From the NCBI RefSeq assembly GCF_001557325.1, contig NZ_LSJS01000207.1, forward strand, positions 1-22,943: a DNA stretch of 22,943 nucleotides. The letters run 5' to 3'. Below, piece after piece: positions 1 to 6,200 of this stretch. The DNA is from Erythrobacter donghaensis. Its GTDB lineage: Bacteria > Pseudomonadota > Alphaproteobacteria > Sphingomonadales > Sphingomonadaceae. A program made the translations under genes and the position numbers. The notes under the pieces are model-generated. The model did not search any database. It saw only the letters and a list, made by a program, of their open reading frames with translations, and had not been told where the DNA came from. Each line of letters begins with the position of its first letter. Position 1 is the first letter of the stretch.

Positions 1-3
1 CGA

Positions 4-285
4 TCACCAAGCCATTCGAGATCGGCATCTAGCGACCTGCTGTCCCCATGCGTCCGCACACTGCCGGTTGACGAGAAGTTCTTTATTTGTTCTCATTGGT
101 CCATGCCCCGAATCTCCGACGATATCCTTCTCACGCACCTCGAAGTCGCGCTGGCCGTTGCGCCGGAGCGCACGCTCGTTCGTCTCAATGCCGATGATCC
201 GCGCGCCCAGCGCAGCGCCAGGGTCGATCTTGCTCGTCATCTGGTCGAACGCATGCGCGGCTTCACCATCGAAAGCGACAGCCAT
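4..285 (-). CDS. Weak uncharacterised ORF (about 93 aa)
   Basis: I do not recognise this ORF. It lies downstream of the DUF6961-like gene in the same leftward direction, 81 bases after its stop. From the ATG at 285 the codons of roughly the first 55 residues are mostly G/C-ending, about three quarters by hand count. That favours this strand over the overlapping rightward ORF at 103-342, but only slightly. The last third uses poorer codons (AGA, ACA, AAT, AAA), so the end may be non-coding or degraded. No signal peptide, membrane segment or known motif is visible. A TTG at 303 would extend it by six residues. It could be a real accessory gene of the element or chance. Confidence 0.25.
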   Translation of the reverse strand: MAVAFDGEAAHAFDQMTSKIDPGAALGARIIGIETNERALRRNGQRDFEVREKDIVGDSGHGPMRTNKELLVNRQCADAWGQQVARCRSRMAW

Positions 286-366
286 GGCGGCGCAGGCGCG
301 CAATCCTGTCTCTTTCCCGGCGATCTCTCGCCAATCGGATGACCGGGCCGGTCTCGTCGGTGATGC

Positions 367-564
367 TTAATGCAGTGGCTTGTCAGAGGCGTTGGAGCTC
401 AGCTGGATAATCCGCTCAGCGATAGCCTGCCATGTTCGAATGCCTGCTTCGTCGCCGGCAAGCGCAAGAGCACCAATCTGCTCGGCGACGTGCAGGGGTG
501 CTTTGTCACCATGGGTTTGCAAGACATGGTTGGCGCAGGCCCAGAGTTCCCAGTCGCTGAGCAT
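367..564 (-). CDS. DUF6961-like small protein
   Basis: This 65-residue soluble protein begins MLSDWELWACAN, followed by LHVAEQIGALALAGDEAGI and a short helix. I recognise this as the DUF6961 pattern, a small protein of unknown function frequent in sphingomonad genomes and mobile elements. The ATG overlaps the stop of the upstream gene in a TGATG junction at 566-562, so translation is probably coupled. It is the last clearly supported gene of the four-gene leftward operon led by the S24 repressor. The composition suggests two or three amphipathic helices and no membrane segment. No enzymatic motif is seen and I assign no function. The family name is from memory. Confidence 0.75.
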   Translation of the reverse strand: MLSDWELWACANHVLQTHGDKAPLHVAEQIGALALAGDEAGIRTWQAIAERIIQLSSNASDKPLH

Positions 565-869
565 CAGCTTAGCGCGCTCACGACGGCGCTAACTGTCGCG
601 TAGAGTCCGTAGGCGACGAAGGCGGCGGCAAGAAGGAATTCGATGCGGAGTTTGAATGCTGTCGGACGAGGCTGGCCGGCCAGCCATATCTGTTCGCAGG
701 TAAATCCGTTGAACCCCGAACGCTCGCCGACCACTTCGACGCGAGAGCCGATAAACTTGCGTACCTGGCGGGTGTTGTCGAGTTCCCATGTCCCGCCGCC
801 ATCAGTGCGCAGCACCGGCCCGTTTGCTGCCCGCTCGATGATGCCGGTCAGATGCGTGGTGCTGCTCAC
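564..869 (-). CDS. DUF5818-like protein with C-terminal membrane helix
   Basis: I place the start at the GTG at 869-867. It overlaps the stop of the SNase-like gene as GTGA, and the recognisable domain begins there. This gives 101 residues, shorter than the open frame reaching 1010. Residues about 7-65 (TGIIERAANGPVLRTDGG, then VGSRVEVVGERSGF-like text and CEQIW) match the small beta-rich DUF5818 pattern, which looks like an OB-type fold. The C-terminus (about 77-99, from FLLAAAFVAYGLYATV) is one hydrophobic helix, so the protein is probably anchored in the inner membrane. The next gene starts on its stop codon. The function is unknown. The position in the operon suggests an accessory role for the conjugative element. 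Confidence 0.75.
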   Translation of the reverse strand: MSSTTHLTGIIERAANGPVLRTDGGGTWELDNTRQVRKFIGSRVEVVGERSGFNGFTCEQIWLAGQPRPTAFKLRIEFLLAAAFVAYGLYATVSAVVSALS

Positions 870-1294
870 CGGCAAGCCGGGCCTTTCCAGTAGCGATCCC
901 AGCGCAGGACAATGCCGGTCTTGATCATGGCGCATGACAGATCTGCGCCTGACGGCAGGCGGCACCAGGCAGCGGTCCTGTTTCCGCCTGCGCCCCCCTC
1001 GGAGCGGCATGTCAGCCGCGGCCCCTTTACCACCACATGACCGGTCGAGATCGTTCCGCGCGCGCCGCCCATCAGCTGTACCAGCGCATCGCGCGCCTCA
1101 ATCGCCGAGGCAGCGGGGCAAGGCTGATTGGTCCGGCAGGTGCCGTCCATTTCCCGCGCAGCGATGCCGGCAATCCGAAGGTGAGGACCTTCTGCGCACC
1201 AGACCGGACCGTCACCATCCCAGACGTGCGTCGGTGTACAGGTGAATGTCTGTCCAGAGGCGACGATAGAGGCGGCAAGCAAGGCGAGTATCAT
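866..1294 (-). CDS. SNase-like (thermonuclease family) secreted protein
   Basis: This 142-residue protein has a short hydrophobic N-terminus (MILALLAASIVASG) that looks like a signal peptide cut near residue 14, followed by a staphylococcal-nuclease-like core. VWDGDG at 25-29 corresponds to the DGD motif and LRIAGIAARE at 39-48 to the usual RLxGIDAPE stretch. Arg40 and Glu48 are kept, but the calcium-binding Asp of the IDAPE motif is Ala45, so nuclease activity is doubtful. There are eight Cys residues (19, 33, 53, 59, 96, 111, 121, 141), which fits disulfides outside the cytoplasm. An AAGG Shine-Dalgarno sequence overlaps the stop of the S24 gene nine bases upstream. It may be a periplasmic nuclease or a catalytically altered relative used during conjugation. 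Confidence 0.7.
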   Translation of the reverse strand: MILALLAASIVASGQTFTCTPTHVWDGDGPVWCAEGPHLRIAGIAAREMDGTCRTNQPCPAASAIEARDALVQLMGGARGTISTGHVVVKGPRLTCRSEGGAGGNRTAAWCRLPSGADLSCAMIKTGIVLRWDRYWKGPACR

Positions 1295-1303
1295 ATGGCC
1301 ACC

Positions 1304-1945
1304 TTAGAGCGCCCGTCCGAACCAGAGAACCCGCCCGACGATATTGAGCGTCCGCTTCTCAAGACCGCGCCAGCTCGGATAGGCTGGGTTGTCGCTCAGG
1401 ACTGAGGCGCGCTTGCCCTGCGGTTCGAGGGCAATCCGCTTGACGCTCAGCATATCGTCCATCCGCAGGACATAGATCCCGTCTCTCAGGCGTGCCTGGC
1501 CGTCCCCGAGATCGACCATCACTTCGTCGCCATCATGAAGAGTGGGCTCCATGGAGTCACCATGCACGGCGATGATCGACAGGCTCGATGCCTTGCTCGC
1601 GGTCAGCCGGCGTAGCCACTTCTCGTCGAAGCCGAATTGCGCTGATTTGGCTTCCATCTCCGCGAGCGCGCCGTGGCCGGCTGATGCCTCGACATTGAGC
1701 AAAGGCACATGGACCAGTTCGACGACTGGGCCTGAGCGACGGGCAGGAGCACCGAGAATCTTCTCATCGACCCCGAAGAATCGCGCCAGAACCGAGCGAT
1801 CCTGCTCGTCCAGCTGCCGCGGGCTTCCGCGCCGAATGTACTGCTGGATGTAAGCGGCATTGCGCCCCAGCAGGCGCGAAACCGAGGAATAGTTCACTCC
1901 TCGCTTCTGAATGAGCTCGTCCAGGGCTCTCCGTGCGTCGTCCAT
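1304..1945 (-). CDS. HTH / S24 (LexA-like) autocleaving repressor
   Basis: This is a 213-residue cytoplasmic regulator. Residues about 5-45 form a helix-turn-helix region (VNYSSVSRLLGRNAAYIQQY). Residues about 78-212 are an S24 peptidase domain. GDSMEPTL carries the nucleophile Ser131, SVKRI carries the general base Lys169, and EASAGHG contains a likely Ala89-Gly90 self-cleavage bond. Repressors of this family cleave themselves when RecA is activated, which would tie derepression to DNA damage. Similar proteins (for example SetR of SXT) control mobile elements. An AGGA Shine-Dalgarno sequence lies nine bases before the ATG. Two strong palindromes upstream are the probable autoregulatory operators. 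It heads the operon with the SNase, DUF5818 and DUF6961 genes. The targets are inferred, not shown. Confidence 0.88.
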   Translation of the reverse strand: MDDARRALDELIQKRGVNYSSVSRLLGRNAAYIQQYIRRGSPRQLDEQDRSVLARFFGVDEKILGAPARRSGPVVELVHVPLLNVEASAGHGALAEMEAKSAQFGFDEKWLRRLTASKASSLSIIAVHGDSMEPTLHDGDEVMVDLGDGQARLRDGIYVLRMDDMLSVKRIALEPQGKRASVLSDNPAYPSWRGLEKRTLNIVGRVLWFGRAL

Positions 1946-1969
1946 GACTGACAGTCCTATCGCAGGCGC

Positions 1970-1988
1970 CTAGGAAAATCGATCCTAG
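1970..1988. promoter_or_regulatory. Probable S24-repressor operator 1
   Basis: This is a 19-bp inverted repeat with arms CTAGGA and TCCTAG around a 7-bp centre, 25 bp upstream of the S24 ATG. It lies between the divergent S24 and small HTH genes. It matches the second palindrome in its arms and is set two helical turns from it (centres at 1979 and 2000). Symmetric sites next to a dimeric S24 repressor gene are normally its operators. Binding here is inferred. Confidence 0.65.
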
Positions 1989-1991
1989 ACT

Positions 1992-2008
1992 CTAGGAAGC
2001 CTTCCTAG
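1992..2008. promoter_or_regulatory. Probable S24-repressor operator 2
   Basis: This is a 17-bp perfect palindrome, CTAGGAAG-C-CTTCCTAG, in the 106-bp divergent intergenic region. The outer six bases of each arm equal those of operator 1. Occupancy of both sites could block the leftward S24 promoter and the rightward promoter of the small HTH gene. I could not identify convincing -35/-10 boxes for either gene. Confidence 0.65.
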
Positions 2009-2051
2009 TAAGAACATAACAAGAACGCAAGGGTAAAGCGAGTCTACGATC

Positions 2052-2240
2052 ATGGAGCTTCTGGAGCAGATTGAGGAATATCTGGTGCAAACTCGGACGT
2101 CGCCGAGCACCTTCGGTCGGCACGTCGTGGCAGATCCTCGCTTCGTTCAGGACCTACGGGACGGGCGCATGCCACGCCGAAAAACCTGTCAGAAAGTCTC
2201 AGAATTTCTGGCGAGCTCAGAGACAGTTAGCCGCGGGTAG
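2052..2240 (+). CDS. Small helix-turn-helix-like protein
   Basis: This 62-residue basic protein is divergent from the S24 repressor. Residues 1-20 form an amphipathic helix (MELLEQIEEYLVQTRTS). The segment SPSTFGRHVVADPRFVQDLR with the following DGRMPRRKT and VSEFLAS resembles the short helical DNA-binding proteins that commonly sit opposite S24 repressors in alphaproteobacterial elements. The pairing suggests a Cro-like or antagonistic regulator sharing the operator region, but that is inference. The ATG at 2052 has only a weak upstream GCGAG. Codon use is ordinary. No family name is claimed. Confidence 0.7.
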   Translation: MELLEQIEEYLVQTRTSPSTFGRHVVADPRFVQDLRDGRMPRRKTCQKVSEFLASSETVSRG

Positions 2241-2354
2241 GTCGACCAACATAACAGCAAGGACTTTTCCGAATCTCGTTGCCTCGACATCAAGCATCCA
2301 CTACGCTTACCCATACAGAAACTGGTTTAGCCCAGTTTCTTGGGGGATCGGGGC
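2241..2354 (+). promoter_or_regulatory. Probable promoter/leader region of the defence operon
   Basis: This 114-bp gap separates the small HTH gene from the WYL repressor gene and holds no plausible ORF. It must contain the promoter of the rightward operon unless that is read through from upstream. I did not find a convincing -35/-10 pair. The clear elements are the inverted repeat at 2317-2340 and a G-rich ribosome-binding site (GGGGGA, about 2342-2347), which decides for the ATG at 2355. Confidence 0.45.
2317..2340. promoter_or_regulatory. Inverted repeat ahead of the WYL repressor gene, candidate operator
   Basis: Two perfect 9-bp arms, AGAAACTGG and CCAGTTTCT, are separated by the six bases TTTAGC. 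The repeat ends two bases before the GGGGGA ribosome-binding sequence of the WYL gene. BrxR and CapW repressors are dimers that bind inverted repeats upstream of their own operons, so this is the obvious operator candidate. The transcript could also form a hairpin that masks the ribosome-binding site. No T-run follows it, so it is not a simple terminator. Confidence 0.6.
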
Positions 2355-3212
2355 ATGGACAGCGAATCGGGATTGAGGCGCGGCGTTGAGAGCCGCCTCG
2401 AATTCATCGAATTCAGGCTCTTCTGGGAGGGCCACGTCAACCGCAGTGACCTAATCGATGTTTTCGGCGTTTCGATCAATCAGGCATCGACGGATCTGAA
2501 CAGATATCTCGGCCTAGCCGAAGCAAACATGGTCTACGACAAGAGCGCCAGGACGTACGTCCGTAGCTCGTCCTTCAGCCCCGTGTTCCACCAGCCAGAC
2601 GCAGCCCAGTATCTCTCTCAGCTCAGATCGCTCTCGGATGGCATCATTGCCGCCGAGGACAGTTGGATCGGGGGTTTGCCAAGCTTTGCCTGCGCTCCGA
2701 CGCCTGCTCGAGGTGTCTCGCCCAAAACTTTGCGGGCGATGGTGACGGCGATCAAGCGGCACGAGGCGATCGAAGTTTTCTATCAATCCATGTCATCGCC
2801 CGAGCCAGCTTGGCGGTGGATCGAACCCCATGCCTTGGTGTTTGACGGGTTCAGATGGCATGCTCGCGCATATTGCCAACGTAGCAGCGCCTTCAAGGAC
2901 TTTGTTCTCTCGCGAATTACCGATACCCGCTCATCAAAGCCTGCTGATGCGCGGTCTTCGGTCGATAGCGAATGGGAAGAGCAGGTTGATCTCCAGATTG
3001 TGCCACATCCCGAACTGAGTGCTGGTCAGCGCAAGGCGATCGAGCTCGACTACGGTATGGAAAATGGGGTGACGACCATCCCTGTCCGGCGGGCAATGCT
3101 TTACTACGCACTTAAACGGCTCGGATTAGATACGGACCCCGCAGCGCGACGTCCCCAAGACCAGCAGATCGTTTTGCAAAATCGAGATTCTGTGGAGGAT
3201 CAAAGGGCGTGA
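2355..3212 (+). CDS. brxR: BrxR/CapW-type WYL-domain repressor
   Basis: This 285-residue regulator has a winged-HTH at about residues 10-90 (RLEFIEFRLFWEGHVNRSDL, then VFGVSINQASTDLNRYL). Both stretches are characteristic of the BrxR/CapW family. A WYL domain spans about 125-205, where the WYL signature reads RWHAR (Trp168, Arg171), followed by a WCX-like C-terminal dimerisation part. Relatives repress BREX, CBASS and other defence operons and are thought to release DNA on binding a ligand produced during infection. A TTG at 2340 is possible, but the ATG at 2355 has GGGGGA seven bases upstream. Its stop overlaps the next start as GTGA. Position and inverted repeat both point to control of the downstream operon. 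Confidence 0.85.
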   Translation: MDSESGLRRGVESRLEFIEFRLFWEGHVNRSDLIDVFGVSINQASTDLNRYLGLAEANMVYDKSARTYVRSSSFSPVFHQPDAAQYLSQLRSLSDGIIAAEDSWIGGLPSFACAPTPARGVSPKTLRAMVTAIKRHEAIEVFYQSMSSPEPAWRWIEPHALVFDGFRWHARAYCQRSSAFKDFVLSRITDTRSSKPADARSSVDSEWEEQVDLQIVPHPELSAGQRKAIELDYGMENGVTTIPVRRAMLYYALKRLGLDTDPAARRPQDQQIVLQNRDSVEDQRA

Positions 3213-6200
3213 ACATCTTCGAACTCGATAAAGCGCTCGTTGACCGATACGCTTCATTCGCTCGTTCTTTCTCTGCCATCCGTGCGCCAGAAATCGATCA
3301 GCAGGTGCGGTCCATCTATGAGCAGGGCCGTTTCTGGCCCGACCCGCTGATCACGATCAATCCACGATTTGAAGCTGGAAAATCGATCGACGAACTGGTC
3401 GTATCAGGTGACGTTGCGCCAGAGCTGGCGTCGATCTTCGCCGCAGGACCAGATCGAACACCGATCCGCCTACACCGCCATCAGGAGCGGGCCATTGCGA
3501 AGGCCCGGAACCGTGAGAGCTTCGTTGTCACGACCGGAACGGGTTCGGGTAAATCTCTGTGCTTTTTCGTGCCGATCGTTGATGCAATCGTCCGGGCGAA
3601 GCAGGCCGGAGAAGCCCCGCGTACCAAGGCGATCATCATTTATCCGATGAATGCATTGGCGAATTCGCAGCTCGGAGAGATCCGTAAATTTGTTGATGAT
3701 GCCGGTTTGCCGGCACACCTGCGTCCTACCGTCGCGCGCTATACCGGCCAGGAAACGGACGAAGAGCGTCAGCAGATATCACGGGACAAGCCCGATATCC
3801 TGCTGACGAACTTCATGATGCTCGAACTGCTGATGACCCGGCAGGAGCGCCTCGATCGGGCGGTCATAGACAATGCCCAGAACCTCGATTTCCTCGTTCT
3901 CGATGAACTTCATACCTACCGTGGCCGGCAAGGCGCCGATGTCGCGATGCTGGTTCGGCGGGTAAAACAGCGCCTTACGCCATCTAAGGATCTGATTTGT
4001 ATCGGCACGTCGGCCACGATGTCGAGTTCGCCCGACGAAGCCGAGAGAGCGGCAGCGGTTGCCGAAGTTGCGACCAAGCTGTTTGGGCAGTCCATCGGTA
4101 TTGGTAGTATCATCGATGAAAGTCTCGCGCGCGCCACATCTCCCGCAATCAAGGCAGAAACGCTCGGAGAACAGCTTCGCCAGGCTGTGCTGCAGCCGCT
4201 TGCCGGCAATCTCACGGATGCTGATCTCACACTTCATCCGCTGGCGTGCTGGATCGAGACTCAGGTTGGTCTTGACGACGCCGAGAAGCTGCGGCGCCGA
4301 AAGCCGATGACCCTTACCACTGCAGCGCAAGCGCTGAGCCTTCAGACGGGCGCGCCCGAAGAGGATTGCAGTCGCGCGATAGCCGACATGCTCGCCATGA
4401 TGGGCAAGCCCGAGAGTGAGCGTGGAGGGACGTCTTCAAGGGCCTTTCTTGCGTTCAAACTTCACCGTTTCATCTCCGGTGCGGGTCAGGCCTATTCGAC
4501 ACTGGAACCGTCCGCACAGCGCCGGGTCAGTCTCGAGGGACAAAAGTTTCATCCTGATGATCCTGAGGCCCGGCTCTACCCATTGTTCTTCTGCCGTGAA
4601 TGCGGTCAGGAACACCATAGCGTGTCCATCACGAATGCTGATGGCGCGCATCGCGTTATTGCTCGCTCGATCGATGAAGCTGCCCGCGACGAGGCAGAGC
4701 CTAATGGCACAGAAACGGGTTATCTGGTGCCTGCGGTCAACGCAGGTTTCCGGTTTGCGGGTAGTCCAGATGACTATCCTGACGAATGGCTGGAGCCTAC
4801 GGCGAGCGGTGAGATCCGCCTGAAGTCTGCGCATCGCGGAAAGCATGAAGGGCGCCTTGTCATGGTGCGTCCCGACGGCAGCTTTGGCGACGAGGGCATC
4901 CCGGCGTGGTTTTTTTCCGGAAAGTACCGCTTCTGCCCGGAATGCGGTCATCAACCAGCGTCACAAGCGCGTGAAATCAACAAGCTGGCCGGCCTGTCCG
5001 CTGAAGGACGAAGTTCGGCTACCACACTGATCGTTGCCACCATTTTGGCATGGATGGAGCGGGATGGGTCGCTCGACCCGCATACCCGCAAATTGCTGGG
5101 CTTCACCGACAACCGGCAAGATGCAGCGCTTCAGGCAGGTCACTTCAATGACTTTATCTTTGTCACCCTTCTGCGTGCAGCGATCCTGCGAGCGGTCAGG
5201 AATGCTGGGCCTCAAGGGCTAAAGGCAGACAAGTTTGGTGAGGCCGTGCGGTTGGCCTTGGGCTTCGACCTCGACGACAAGGACCGGCTCGGCGAATGGA
5301 TGCTCGATCCGAACGCCAAGGGCTACCAGAACCGGCAAGAGGCCCAAGAGGCTCTGTCCGAAGTTTTGGCTCACCGGCTTTGGGCAGATTTGCGCAGAGG
5401 GTGGCGCTATACAAATCCAAATCTGGAAGAAGTCGGCCTGATCACGGCTCACTTCCCGGGACTGGATGATCTGATTGCCGACGATGAAGAGTTTGCCAGC
5501 AATCCGCGCCTGGCATCCGCAACGCCAGCCCAGAGGCGTCATTTGTTCGAAATCCTGTTCGATCAAATGCGGCAGGGTCTCGCGGTTGCGACGGACGCTC
5601 TTGACCGTGGCAAGGTGAAGCAATCGGCCGAAGTATCACGCAACCGCCTCCGGCTTCCCTGGGCTATCGACAGGGAGGAGGAAAACACGCTGCGGGAGTG
5701 CGGTTTCCTGATGATTTCGCCGCCCCGAAGCGGCACCATCCGTGCCTCTGAAGCAGCCTTGATTCTGCGGGCTGGTCGCCAGAGCAAGCTCGGCAAAGCC
5801 CTGCGCCATCCCAAGCTTTGGAACAACGAACAGGTTCCGGCGAAAGAATATGACGAACTGATCGAGACATTGCTGAAGGCTGCCGAGGCCCATCAGTTCG
5901 TTCGACGGGTCAATGTCGGTTATGAAGCGCCGGCATGGCGTATGGCGCCGACAGCAATCCGCCTGATCCCCGCTGACACACGTCGTGATGGCAAGCGGCA
6001 AAACCTGTTTTTCCGGGATTTGTACGAGCAGGTCGCCGATATGCTCAGCCATTCCGGCAATCTTCCCTACAGTTTCGAGGCCAGGGAACACACGGCACAG
6101 GTCGATCAGGAAGTCCGGGCGTGGCGGGAAGACCGCTTTCGCTTTGAGCAGCCGGATCGTGAAAGGTTGAAAACCAATCTTGAGCAGATGCGAGAGCAAG

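Noticed and set aside
103..342. Rightward ORF of 79 residues opposite the weak leftward ORF
   Set aside because: It has no recognisable family and slightly lower G/C use at third positions than the opposite frame, and it runs against the surrounding leftward operon. Neither strand is well supported.
304..366. Short in-frame text after the DUF6961-like stop
   Set aside because: The frame stays open for 34 codons with plausible codons but has no good start, so I treat it as non-coding or degraded.
870..1010. Upstream extension of the DUF5818-like protein
   Set aside because: It overlaps the SNase-like coding sequence in another frame and its text is Arg-rich. The GTG at 869 with the GTGA overlap fits better.
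2317..2340. Inverted repeat as a terminator of the upstream small HTH gene
   Set aside because: The spacer and arms could form a hairpin, but it is followed by TGGGGG, not a T-run, and overlaps the leader of the next gene.
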